A stretch of DNA of 8,917 nt from Betaproteobacteria bacterium (GCA_947499755.1 CANMPU010000024.1:1-8917); one strand, 5' to 3'. Positions 1 to 7,693 are shown, counted from the first letter of the stretch. Notes: generated from the sequence alone by a model not told the origin. Translations and numbers: made by a program.

Positions 1-18
1 TTTGCGCAGAAAAAGCAT
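1..18 (-). CDS. possible start of the next operon gene, cut by the left edge
   Basis: An ATG at 18 opens a frame that reads M-L-F-L-R-K and leaves the window. It lies 13 bases after the hyfI stop codon on the same strand, so another gene of the operon may begin here. No clear Shine-Dalgarno sequence precedes it (the upstream bases are TAACGTAAATTCACTC), and six codons are too few to name a product or to prove a gene. It matters because the missing electron-donor or catalytic partner of the complex could be encoded just beyond the edge. Confidence 0.3.
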
Positions 19-31
19 GAGTGAATTTACG

Positions 32-559
32 TTAACCAACGGTACCGCTAGTCAGGCTGATTGCCGTTAGGATGCCCTGAATAATATCTCTAGGTGTGGG
101 CGGGCAGCCGGGTACAGCCACATCGACCGGGATAACATTCGAAACCTTGCCTAGGCTTGCATAACTTTCTCCGAATATTCCACCGCAACAACCACAATCC
201 CCAATCGCTACGACAAATTTAGGTTCTGGTGTTGCGTCATAGGTTCGTCTGAGTGCGACTTCCATGTGTTTGGAGACCGGGCCGGTCACGAGCAACATGT
301 CGGCGTGGCGTGGGCTGGCGACGAAATGTATCCCGAGACCTTCTAGATTGTAGAATGGGTTCGATAGCGAGTTGATTTCAAGTTCGCAGCCATTGCACGA
401 TCCGGCGTCAACGTGTCGTATGCTTAACGCGCGGCCGAAGCGTTTGAGAATTTCTTCTTGCAGTTGCTGTCGTTGTGGCGCGTATAGATTTGCATCGATT
501 GCCGGCGGTGATTCGGATTTAATTCCGCTGCGCAATATCTGTTTAATGATTTCGTACAT
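32..559 (-). CDS. hyfI: NuoB/HyfI-like [4Fe-4S] small subunit of an energy-converting hydrogenase-related complex
   Basis: The 175-residue protein belongs to the NuoB / 20 kDa / group 4 hydrogenase small-subunit family. It holds the N2-type [4Fe-4S] cluster at the junction of the membrane and peripheral arms and hands electrons to or from the large subunit. The likely ligands are all present: Cys55 and Cys58 in SCNGCE, Cys122 in GDC, and Cys152 in PGCPP. Cys124 and Cys125 are extra cysteines beside the third ligand. The protein is clearly shorter than E. coli HyfI and has little beyond the core fold, so no additional cluster domain is fused. Start choice: ATG lies 2 bases after the hyfG stop, with GCAGGA about 9 bases upstream, inside the end of hyfG. 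The family is certain from the motifs; that it works in a non-hydrogenase complex is inferred from HyfG. Confidence 0.93.
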   Translation of the reverse strand: MYEIIKQILRSGIKSESPPAIDANLYAPQRQQLQEEILKRFGRALSIRHVDAGSCNGCELEINSLSNPFYNLEGLGIHFVASPRHADMLLVTGPVSKHMEVALRRTYDATPEPKFVVAIGDCGCCGGIFGESYASLGKVSNVIPVDVAVPGCPPTPRDIIQGILTAISLTSGTVG

Positions 560-561
560 GC

Positions 562-2097
562 TTATAGATCCTGCCCACTATAGCTTAGGTTGAACGATTT
601 ATTGATCAAGGGAAAATCAGGCACGATGTTGTCGATGATCGCGTATTCTATCAGCGGCCAATTTTGCCACGAAGGATCGTGCGGGTGCAGACGCTCGATG
701 GCGTTATTCTTCCCGACTTGCAGTGCGATCAAGATTTCCCCACGCCAACCTTCGACCCAACCTAATCCGAAAGCATGTTCGGGAGCAAGCAGTAGCGGGG
801 TGGCGATATCCCCATAGGGCAGGCGGTCGAGAATACATTCGCACAATCGCAACGATTCCATCACCTCATCGAAGCGAACGTTTACACGCGCCGCAACATC
901 GCCGCTATTTTGCGTGGCCATGGCAACGTCTAGTGTGTCGTAGGGTTCGCAGGGAAATTGTACTCTTAGATCCCATGCTTGACCGCTGGCGCGCCCCGCT
1001 AGGCCACAAAGTCCTAAACGTGCCGCGGTTTCCGGCAGCACTTGGCCAGCGCCCATGAAGCGATCTTGCAATCCTGCGTGTTCGTCGTAAATCTCGCGCA
1101 TACGAATTACCGTCTCGCGGACTTGATCAATTTCTGTTTGAATGATTTCTGCGTCCGCCTCCGCGATGTCGCGCGTTACGCCGCCAGGAATAATCGTATC
1201 CATGAGATAGCGATGCTGAAAAAGCGCGTAATTGGTGCGCAGTAAATTTTCTTTTAGGATAGAGAATTGCGCCAAGCCAAACGCGAGTCCGGCGTCGTTG
1301 CCCAAAAATCCTAAATCGCCCAAGTGATTGGCGATACGTTCGCGCTCCAACAATAATCCGCGTAGCCATGCGGCGCGCGGCGGGACGATGGTCGCGCTGG
1401 CGCTTTCTGTCGCCATGGCGTACGCCCACGCGTAGCCGACGGTAGAATCTCCGCTGACACGTCCGGCTAGCTTTGCACCTTGGTTGAGATCCATGGTCTC
1501 AAATCGTTTTTCTATGCCTTTGTGTTTGTAGCCTAGACGTTCTTCTAAACGCAGCACGCGCTCGCCGATGATAGAAAAACGAAAGTGCCCGGGTTCTATT
1601 GTGCCCGCATGTACGGGGCCGACGGGAATTTCATGTACGCCTTCGCCTTCGACCGCAACAAACGCGTAGTGGTCACTCTCGGTGGGGTAGGTGCTATTAA
1701 TGGGGAACTCTTTACGCAAAGGAAATCTATTTTCTGGCCAGGACGCATGGCGCAGCCATTTGCGTTGGTCACGTGCGTCATTCGCTTTTATGCCGAACAA
1801 ATCAAAAGCGGCGCGTTGCATACGATTCGCTGCAGGAAATATTTCTGAAATGTCCGGATAGGAATTATCCGTGGCGTTAAGCCGCAATACTGCAAGCCCA
1901 GTGGGAATGGCGAGCGCGGCGTAAATGACTAAGCCTGTTTCCCGGGCATCTGCGCCCCAGAGCGAAACCAGGCGTCCACCATGTTGCCGCACTTGAAAGC
2001 AGGCAGTGCGCCATTGATGTGCGTCTACTCGTGCCAGCCACGTCGGCACATTGCTGGGGATGAGGGTGAAATCGATGTCGAAGTGTTCTATACGCAT
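562..2097 (-). CDS. hyfG: HyfG-like NuoC-NuoD fusion lacking the [NiFe] ligands
   Basis: The 511-residue large subunit has a NuoC-like (30 kDa) N-terminal domain, roughly residues 1-130, ending in the typical FDLFGI and RFPLRKEF blocks. A NuoD / [NiFe]-hydrogenase large-subunit domain follows from about 150 (PVGPVHAG at 159-165, EERLGYKHKGIEK at 185-197). In true hydrogenases this domain binds Ni and Fe through RxCGxC and DPCxxC. Here the first site reads RVSGDS (213-218). The C-terminus (PDFPLINKSF at 493-502) has no cysteine, so no Ni-Fe centre is expected. The NuoD double-histidine loop keeps only His163, as in hydrogenase-type relatives, so quinone binding as in complex I is not supported either. 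Start choice: ATG at 2097 is 2 bases after the hyfF stop. The frame stays open upstream to 2133, but that start lies inside hyfF and would add a non-family N-terminus. The product probably acts with HyfI, but its substrate is unknown. Confidence 0.92.
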   Translation of the reverse strand: MRIEHFDIDFTLIPSNVPTWLARVDAHQWRTACFQVRQHGGRLVSLWGADARETGLVIYAALAIPTGLAVLRLNATDNSYPDISEIFPAANRMQRAAFDLFGIKANDARDQRKWLRHASWPENRFPLRKEFPINSTYPTESDHYAFVAVEGEGVHEIPVGPVHAGTIEPGHFRFSIIGERVLRLEERLGYKHKGIEKRFETMDLNQGAKLAGRVSGDSTVGYAWAYAMATESASATIVPPRAAWLRGLLLERERIANHLGDLGFLGNDAGLAFGLAQFSILKENLLRTNYALFQHRYLMDTIIPGGVTRDIAEADAEIIQTEIDQVRETVIRMREIYDEHAGLQDRFMGAGQVLPETAARLGLCGLAGRASGQAWDLRVQFPCEPYDTLDVAMATQNSGDVAARVNVRFDEVMESLRLCECILDRLPYGDIATPLLLAPEHAFGLGWVEGWRGEILIALQVGKNNAIERLHPHDPSWQNWPLIEYAIIDNIVPDFPLINKSFNLSYSGQDL

Positions 2098-2099
2098 TG

Positions 2100-3548
2100 T
2101 TAGCCGATCCATTGTGCAGCTTGGTGAAACCATTCAGCCAAATACGGTGGAATATATATCCCCAGCAGCAACACGAGCAATAGATGCACGAACACCGGAA
2201 CCAATGCCGGGGAGTGCGACAAGCGCGGCGCTGTTGTTTCACCGAACACCATAGATTGCACCTTGCTGAATATAGCAGCGAACGCGACGCCGAGCGAAAT
2301 TAATAGAAAGGGGATTGCCCATGGTGTTTGGTGCATCGCAGCCGTAAGTATCAGGAACTCGCTAGCGAATACACCAAAGGGCGGTATGCCTAGAATGGCG
2401 ATCGTACCTAGCATTAACCCCCAACCTACCGCTGGACTTTGTCGAATCAACCCACGAATATTGTCCATTATCTGGGTGCCGGTGATCTGCGCGGCGTGAC
2501 CCGCGGCAAAAAAGATTGCCGATTTCGTAAGTGAATGCACCGTCATGTGTAGTAGCCCCGCAAAGCTTGCTACGGCCCCCCCCATGCCGAAAGCAAACGT
2601 GATGAGTCCCATGTGTTCGATAGAGGAATAGGCAAACATTCGTTTGATATCTTTTTGTCGGGACAATAGAAATGCTGCCACGGTGACACTTAGCAAGCCA
2701 AACCCCATCATTAAATAGCCAGCAAGGTGGGTGTGTAAGGCACCGTCGACCAATACTTTGGCGCGTACTACGGCGTAAAGTGCGACGTTAAGTAGCAGCC
2801 CGGAAAGCACAGCGGAAACCGGTGTTGGACCTTCTGCATGTGCATCGGGTAGCCAGTTGTGTAGTGGCACCAATCCCACTTTGGTGCCATAGCCAACGAG
2901 TAGAAAAATAAACGCTAGCGATAATACCGTCGGCTCAAGTTGTGGTTTTACCGCATTGAGATGGGTCCACAACAACGCTGTGCCACCGGAACCCAAGATT
3001 TTTTCTGCGGCGAAATATAGGAGTATCGTGCCGAAAAGTGCTTGCGCGATGCCAACGCCACAGAGGATGAAGTATTTCCACGCTGCCTCTAAACTTGCCG
3101 GCGTGCGATACAGACTCACCAGCAATACCGTGGTTAACGTCGCCGCTTCCATCGCGACCCACAGTATCCCCATGTTGTTGCTTAAAAGCGCGAGCAACAT
3201 GGTGAAGGTAAATAATTGAAACATACTGTGATACAAGCGTAATGCTTTAACGCCGACCTTCCCGTGGTCGCGCTCGATACGCATATACGGGCGGCTAAAG
3301 AGCGATGTCGTAAACGCAACCAACGCAGTAAGTGCGACGAGAAAAATATTGAAGGAATCAACGAAGAATTGTTCGTTGAACGCCGTGAACGGACCTTCTG
3401 ACACAACGTGGGCAGTGAGAAATCCAGCGGCGACTAAGGTGCATGCACTTAAGAACAAGCCAAATTCCGGCGCCCAGTCTCGATTGCCGAGCACGGCGAG
3501 TAACGCGCCTCCGGTTAAAGGAATCGCCAGGATCCAAAAGATTTCCAC
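2100..3548 (-). CDS. hyfF: HyfF-like antiporter-type (NuoL/M/N family) proton channel subunit
   Basis: This 482-residue polytopic membrane protein has about 14 hydrophobic segments and belongs to the proton-antiporter-like family of complex I and Mrp antiporters. Family signatures are intact: Glu134 in the TM5 segment (VAMEAATLTT), Lys223 and His230 in GTKVGLVPLHNWLPDAH, PTPVSAVLSG in TM8, SSIEHMG around 308-314, a polar HMTVHSLTKSA stretch at 334-344 with Lys342, and Glu397 near the C-terminal half. These charged residues form the central proton path in relatives. The start codon is GTG, 2 bases after the hyfE stop and supported by a strong AAAGGAAG. The stop TAA is followed after 2 bases by hyfG. 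It probably forms one of the two ion-pumping channels, with HyfB as the other. Confidence 0.92.
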   Translation of the reverse strand: MEIFWILAIPLTGGALLAVLGNRDWAPEFGLFLSACTLVAAGFLTAHVVSEGPFTAFNEQFFVDSFNIFLVALTALVAFTTSLFSRPYMRIERDHGKVGVKALRLYHSMFQLFTFTMLLALLSNNMGILWVAMEAATLTTVLLVSLYRTPASLEAAWKYFILCGVGIAQALFGTILLYFAAEKILGSGGTALLWTHLNAVKPQLEPTVLSLAFIFLLVGYGTKVGLVPLHNWLPDAHAEGPTPVSAVLSGLLLNVALYAVVRAKVLVDGALHTHLAGYLMMGFGLLSVTVAAFLLSRQKDIKRMFAYSSIEHMGLITFAFGMGGAVASFAGLLHMTVHSLTKSAIFFAAGHAAQITGTQIMDNIRGLIRQSPAVGWGLMLGTIAILGIPPFGVFASEFLILTAAMHQTPWAIPFLLISLGVAFAAIFSKVQSMVFGETTAPRLSHSPALVPVFVHLLLVLLLGIYIPPYLAEWFHQAAQWIG

Positions 3549-3550
3549 GT

Positions 3551-4213
3551 TCAGTCTTCCTTTAGTTGTTCCATGTGTTTGAGATCCAGGCTATCGAATG
3601 CTTCGCGAATGTGGAAAAAGAAAATTCCGAAAATAACCATTGCCACTAAAACGTCTAACGCAATACCCAACTCCACCACGAGCGGCATACCGTAGGTGGC
3701 GCTGGTCGCCGCGAAGAACAGACCATTTTCCATTGCGAGAAAGCCGATGACTTGTGACACTGCCTTGCGTCGTGTAATCATCATCAGAAATGCGAGCAGC
3801 ACGCCGGCAATCGCAATCCCTAGCGTATGTCGCGTCACAGTTCCAGATAATTGAGAAATTGGTTGTGCCAAGTTAAATGCGAATATGACGAGGACTATGC
3901 CTAACAACATGGTTGTTGGAATAGCGATATGTGTCTCCACATCCCATTTAAGATTCAACTTGCGGATGAAGCGATGCAATAGCCATGGTATCAAAATAAC
4001 CTTCAGCACGAAGGTTATCCCCACTGAGTAATATAGATGATGCTGATGGGTGGAAATGGCAACGATGAGCGTACTCAATACAAGTACGAAACTTTGCATG
4101 GCGAACAAATTGATGAGAGACAAAATTCGTCTTTGTGCGAGCATGGCAAATCCGACGAGCAAAAGAAAAGCCGCCGAAAGATTGATGAGCTGACCAGATA
4201 ATGGGATCGTCAT
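3551..4213 (-). CDS. hyfE: HyfE-like membrane subunit with a NuoK-type C-terminal part
   Basis: The 220-residue integral membrane protein is close to the usual HyfE length (about 216 in E. coli). About six hydrophobic helices can be seen. The segment around 155-195 resembles NuoK: GFLAMENG with Glu162, then PLVVELGIALDVLVA with Glu181 and Asp187. In complex I the matching NuoK acids lie on the central hydrophilic axis linking redox chemistry to pumping. The C-terminal tail after 200 is charged and probably cytoplasmic. ATG lies 5 bases after the hyfC stop, with GGAAG about 10 bases upstream. It sits between HyfC and the antiporter-like subunits in the operon, as in other Hyf-type clusters. 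No NuoJ-like partner is visible as a separate gene in the window. Confidence 0.9.
   Translation of the reverse strand: MTIPLSGQLINLSAAFLLLVGFAMLAQRRILSLINLFAMQSFVLVLSTLIVAISTHQHHLYYSVGITFVLKVILIPWLLHRFIRKLNLKWDVETHIAIPTTMLLGIVLVIFAFNLAQPISQLSGTVTRHTLGIAIAGVLLAFLMMITRRKAVSQVIGFLAMENGLFFAATSATYGMPLVVELGIALDVLVAMVIFGIFFFHIREAFDSLDLKHMEQLKED
3556..3563 (-). promoter_or_regulatory. ribosome binding site that sets the GTG start of hyfF
   Basis: On the minus strand this reads AAAGGAAG, an excellent Shine-Dalgarno match lying inside the last codons of hyfE. It is about 7-9 bases before the GTG at 3548. It supports the GTG start over the next in-frame Met and indicates translation coupled to hyfE. 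Confidence 0.7.
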
Positions 4214-4218
4214 GGCGG

Positions 4219-5172
4219 CTATACTTCCAGTAAAAAATGGGTCAACATTCCCAATGTCGCTAGCAGGAAGGCGGTACTTAAAAATTCTGGCGCGCGAAAA
4301 ATACGAATTTTAGCGGAGACCATTTCTAACAGCGCCAATCCTGCGCCTGCCGCCGCGAGTTTGGCAAGCAATGCAACAATGGCAAGCGGCAAGGCCATCC
4401 AATCTCCTGCTTTTGCAATGCCGAAAGGCAGAAAGATCGCGATGCCGATACAAATATACGTGGTTAACTTGAGACTAGTCGCCCACTCGATTAGTGCGAG
4501 GTGGCGAGCAGAATATTCCAATATCATGGCTTCATGAATCATGGTGAGTTCAAGATGCGTTACCGGATTGTCGATAGGGATGCGGGCATTTTCCGCCAGC
4601 ATGACCATAACAAACGCAGCCGCAGCAAACGCCATACTGGGATAGATGGCGAAGGGATGATGTGCAAAGTTATCAACGATGGTAACCAACGAGGTCGACT
4701 GACTAATCAACGACGCAGTGAATAATGTCATGAGCATCGCAGGTTCCGCGAGGAAGCCGATCAGCATTTCTCGTCGTGCTCCCAGTCCGCCGAAAGCGGT
4801 GCCGATGTCCATTGCCGCCAAGGCTTGAAATACTCGCGCCAAAGCAAAAATGCCGACAAGCGCGATGACATCGGCGGCAGGAGAAAACGGAAGCCCGGTG
4901 GCCAATACGGGCACGATGCCTACCGCTAGCCACATACAGGCAAAAAGTACGTAGGGCATACGCTGAAAGAAAACGGTCGCATTGTTAGCCAGGATAGCGT
5001 CTTTATTAAATAGTTTTCTCAGCGTGCGGTAGGGTTGAAAAATTCCCGCGCCCTTTTTATTCTGCAACCACGCGCGACATTGATTTACCCAGCCAAGTAA
5101 CAACGGTGCCAGCAATACCATGAGTACCGACTGTAAAACCTGAAATAATATTCCGCTAACGAGTGTGTTCAT
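4219..5172 (-). CDS. hyfC: HyfC/NuoH-like membrane anchor subunit
   Basis: The 317-residue membrane protein is of the complex I subunit 1 (NuoH) / HycD / HyfC family and normal in length for it. It anchors the HyfG-HyfI arm and forms the cavity linking redox chemistry to ion flow. Visible signatures are GAGIFQPYRTLRKLF (41-55, the cytoplasmic loop), GARREMLIGFLAEP with Glu135 and Glu143 (131-144), AENARIPIDNP with Glu194 (193-203), and the acidic stretch THLELTMIHEAM with Glu208 and Glu214. These Glu residues are those expected along the proton-coupling cavity. About eight hydrophobic helices are present. ATG overlaps the hyfB stop in an ATGA junction. No strong ribosome binding site precedes it, so translation is probably coupled to hyfB. 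Confidence 0.93.
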   Translation of the reverse strand: MNTLVSGILFQVLQSVLMVLLAPLLLGWVNQCRAWLQNKKGAGIFQPYRTLRKLFNKDAILANNATVFFQRMPYVLFACMWLAVGIVPVLATGLPFSPAADVIALVGIFALARVFQALAAMDIGTAFGGLGARREMLIGFLAEPAMLMTLFTASLISQSTSLVTIVDNFAHHPFAIYPSMAFAAAAFVMVMLAENARIPIDNPVTHLELTMIHEAMILEYSARHLALIEWATSLKLTTYICIGIAIFLPFGIAKAGDWMALPLAIVALLAKLAAAGAGLALLEMVSAKIRIFRAPEFLSTAFLLATLGMLTHFLLEV

Positions 5173-7181
5173 TGTACAAATATCAGCAGTGCGATTAAGG
5201 TTACCAAACTGTAGAGCAGATACACATGGATGCGGCCTTGTTGCACCACGCCCAATTGATTCGATACAAAGGTCGTAAGGCGTGCGATTCGGAGATATAA
5301 GCCAGCCCAGTGTTTATCCTCTACCGTAACGCTAAAGCGTGGCGCGGTATCGTCTGGCGAGGGGAAATGACGTGTTGCTTTGAACACCGGGCCAAAGATG
5401 CGCCGAATTGCTTGCGCAAAGGCATCCGACGAATCTTGCATGCGCGGCGTTTGTTCTGGATATCCGCAATCCCATGCCGGGCCGCGGCGTAAACGGCCAT
5501 GATATAAACGATGAACGAGAAAAATCGTGATCAAAACCGCGCTGATGACTACCGCGAAAAATATGATAGGACTATAGCTCGCGCGCGCTGCGGACGTTGG
5601 AATCAGCCATATCCAATTGGAATCGACTGCATCACTCGGCAGGCCAAATCCGGTGATGCTCAGGCTTACATTATTTAAGAGATGAATAACGAATACTGGT
5701 AGCAGCCCTAACACAACGCAACTGATCGCGAGCCACGCCATGCCTATCGTTTCCGTGAAACGCGCGTCATGAATTTCTTTTAGGTCCGGATTACGCATCT
5801 GACCTAAAAACGCAATGCCGAAAACTTTTACGAAACAAGTTGCCGTCAATGCGCCCACTAATGCGAGGATCGCTGCTGTCACTGGGACCAGGCTACGCAA
5901 AACGCCACTCTGCAATGCCGGTGCTTGTAACGTCGTTTGGAAAATTAACCACTCGGAAGCGAAGCCATTTAGCGGCGGCAACGCCGAAATCGACAGTACG
6001 CCCACGAGCATAAACAATGCAATCTTAGGCATGTGGCGGATAAATCCCCCCATCTGGTTTAAATTGCGCATACCGCTAGAACGTAAAATGGCGCCGGCGC
6101 CGAGGAACAACAAGGCTTTGTAGATGCCGTGGTTAATGGTGTGGTAGAGCGCGGCGATTAGCCCGAGCACCCCTAGCGTTGGATGTCCCATCCCCATAAA
6201 TACCATGGAGAGACCCAATCCGATGAGAATAATGCCGATGTTTTCTACAGACGAATAAGCGAGCAAACGTTTTAAATCATTTTGCGTTAACGCAAAGAGA
6301 ATGCCGAACAGTGCGGTGGCCGCGCCCACGGTGAGCACTACCATTCCCCACTGCCATTGAATCACGCCGAGTAAATCATAAATCACGCGTATCATGCCGT
6401 AGATCGCAGTTTTTATCATGACACCGCTCATGAGCGCGGACACCGGTGAGGGGGCGGCCGGATGTGCTTCGGGCAACCAAATATGCAACGGCAGCATCCC
6501 CGCTTTGGCACCGAAGCCAAAGAAGGCTAACAAAAATGCGACCGTCGACCAGAGCGGCGTTAAGGGTGCTTGGCGCAAGGCGTCGAAGGTATATTCGCCA
6601 TGCCCGCCTTGAATAACGCCAAAACTAAACAGAATCGCAATCGCACCGAGATGCGCGGTAAGAAGATAAATAAATCCAGCGCTACGATTTTGCGGAACTT
6701 GATGCTCGGTTGTCACTAAGAAATAAGATGCAACCGCCATGGCCCCCCACGCGACCATAAATAAATATGCGTCGTCGGCGAGCAACACCAGTGCCATACT
6801 TGCGAGAAACGTATGATATTGCAACGCCACAAGCGCTAGTTTGGGGCCATTGTAATTTCGAAAATATCCACAGGAGAAAATAGATACTGCAAAAGAAACG
6901 CCGCCGAGTAAGGTAAGAAATACGCCCGATAAATTATCCAGTCGCAAGTGAAACGGCAGATTAGGAAGGCCCAGCGGGAGAATAATTGTTTGCGCTTGCA
7001 GTGTTAAGGCCATGAAACCAACAACCGCAATAACCAGGGAAATCGCCGCACCGGCAGGGAAAATTACGTTAAGAATAATCCGCGGTTGCCGTATACAGGC
7101 GAGCCCTAAAAACGCAAGAACAATCCAAGCCAATAGCGCCAAACATGCAATCTCAATAGGCAGGAAAACCGAGTGGGCCAT
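5169..7181 (-). CDS. hyfB: HyfB-like antiporter-type membrane subunit with an altered TM5 glutamate site
   Basis: The 670-residue protein, about the length of E. coli HyfB, is the first gene of the operon. The antiporter-like core covers roughly residues 60-500: GAKAGMLPLHIWLPEAH (Lys226, His233), PSPVSALMSG, Lys257, AYSSVENIG (Glu313), HTINHGIYKALLFL (Lys355) and GFASEW (Glu410). The C-terminal extension has the HyfB hallmark RRGPAWDCGYPEQTPRMQ at 565-581 and a last helix at about 650-668. In the TM5 segment the sequence is AWGAMAVASYFLV, where relatives carry W-E. Gly146 (codon GGG) thus replaces a residue thought essential for pumping. No frameshift or stop accompanies this. The ATG is preceded only by a weak AGAACAG. 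The protein should lie at or near the far end of the membrane arm, but whether it pumps ions normally is open. Confidence 0.93.
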   Translation of the reverse strand: MAHSVFLPIEIACLALLAWIVLAFLGLACIRQPRIILNVIFPAGAAISLVIAVVGFMALTLQAQTIILPLGLPNLPFHLRLDNLSGVFLTLLGGVSFAVSIFSCGYFRNYNGPKLALVALQYHTFLASMALVLLADDAYLFMVAWGAMAVASYFLVTTEHQVPQNRSAGFIYLLTAHLGAIAILFSFGVIQGGHGEYTFDALRQAPLTPLWSTVAFLLAFFGFGAKAGMLPLHIWLPEAHPAAPSPVSALMSGVMIKTAIYGMIRVIYDLLGVIQWQWGMVVLTVGAATALFGILFALTQNDLKRLLAYSSVENIGIILIGLGLSMVFMGMGHPTLGVLGLIAALYHTINHGIYKALLFLGAGAILRSSGMRNLNQMGGFIRHMPKIALFMLVGVLSISALPPLNGFASEWLIFQTTLQAPALQSGVLRSLVPVTAAILALVGALTATCFVKVFGIAFLGQMRNPDLKEIHDARFTETIGMAWLAISCVVLGLLPVFVIHLLNNVSLSITGFGLPSDAVDSNWIWLIPTSAARASYSPIIFFAVVISAVLITIFLVHRLYHGRLRRGPAWDCGYPEQTPRMQDSSDAFAQAIRRIFGPVFKATRHFPSPDDTAPRFSVTVEDKHWAGLYLRIARLTTFVSNQLGVVQQGRIHVYLLYSLVTLIALLIFVQ

Positions 7182-7346
7182 TTATTATTCTGTTCTTGGT
7201 ATCTGAGAATAGACTAGCGCCAAATGTTACCACACCCATGAGTCTTACCCATACTCGAGAACATCAGAGACTGAACCATTCTAAGAAAACTCTAGTAACG
7301 TTTACTGGGTGCAGCAGTCGCAGTTTTGACTGAAGGTCGAATCAGA

Positions 7347-7368
7347 AGCGTTACCGCGGTATTACGCT
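7347..7368. repeat. imperfect inverted repeat around a 10-bp palindrome
   Basis: The arms AGCGT (7347-7351) and ACGCT (7364-7368) flank the perfect palindrome TACCGCGGTA (7352-7361). The element lies about 170 bases upstream of the hyfB start. It could be an operator for a dimeric regulator of the operon or a fold in the leader RNA. No T-run follows on either strand, so it is unlikely to be an intrinsic terminator. Confidence 0.35.
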
Positions 7369-7394
7369 AAAGATTTCTTATAATACGGACATTT

Positions 7395-7420
7395 CCCACC
7401 TCGGAAATCCGAGCGCTGGG
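7395..7420. repeat. stem-loop with a 5-bp core stem
   Basis: CTCGG (7400-7404) and CCGAG (7409-7413) pair around an AAAT loop. CCCA (7395-7398) and TGGG (7417-7420) can pair outside across a small internal loop. There is no T-run after it on either strand. It sits about 215 bases upstream of hyfB and may be a leader structure or a chance hairpin. Confidence 0.25.
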
Positions 7421-7693
7421 TAAAATGGAAGCGGCGCGTGCCACCGAATTATTCGCAGTATTGTGGCGTATTGCTTCGCTGCTACACAATCACTGGACAC
7501 GCGGAATTAAATTACTGAAATAATTAGCGGCAAATATACAAGCCGATGGCTGCGCGGGTTGATGCGCGTAAGTTGATTAAATATTTCTACAACGTTGCCC
7601 TGTGCCGCCGCGAAGAGTGAGAAAAACAGTTTACGCGCGATCGTGGTTGGTTATGTTCAGGATGTTATTTCCTGTAAAGCTATTGTGTTTCCC

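Larger units (their letters stand above)
32..7181 (-). other. hyfBCEFGI operon (Ehr-type complex)
   Basis: Six genes run in one direction with junctions of a 4-base overlap (hyfB/hyfC), 5 bases (hyfC/hyfE), and 2 bases each (hyfE/hyfF, hyfF/hyfG, hyfG/hyfI). Compared with the ten-gene E. coli hyf set, hyfA and hyfH (ferredoxin-like), hyfD and hyfJ are absent from the window. No internal promoter or terminator is visible. The unit probably encodes a single complex with one [4Fe-4S] cluster, two antiporter-like subunits and no Ni-Fe site. Confidence 0.85.

Noticed and set aside
723..1058. 111-residue plus-strand open frame opposite hyfG
   Set aside because: It is Arg/Pro/His-rich with no motif and lies fully antisense to a clearly conserved gene, so it is a shadow.
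562..2133. Longer HyfG start at 2133, adding 12 residues
   Set aside because: It would overlap the end of hyfF by 34 bases. The ATG at 2097 sits 2 bases after the hyfF stop, matching the other junctions, and begins with a family-like N-terminus.
5815..6123. 102-residue plus-strand open frame opposite hyfB
   Set aside because: It is antisense to conserved HyfB sequence, with no ribosome binding site or recognisable domain.
562..7181. Naming the cluster a formate hydrogenlyase or hydrogenase-4
   Set aside because: HyfG has no Ni-Fe ligands, and no formate dehydrogenase, ferredoxin subunit or maturation gene is visible in the window.
7335..7343. T-loop-like GGTCGAATC suggesting a tRNA
   Set aside because: No acceptor stem, anticodon arm or CCA end could be fitted around it on either strand.
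7425..7523. 32-residue plus-strand ORF starting M-E-A-A-R-A-T-E-L-F
   Set aside because: It has no ribosome binding site and no recognised family. It could be a fragment, but evidence is too thin to call a gene.
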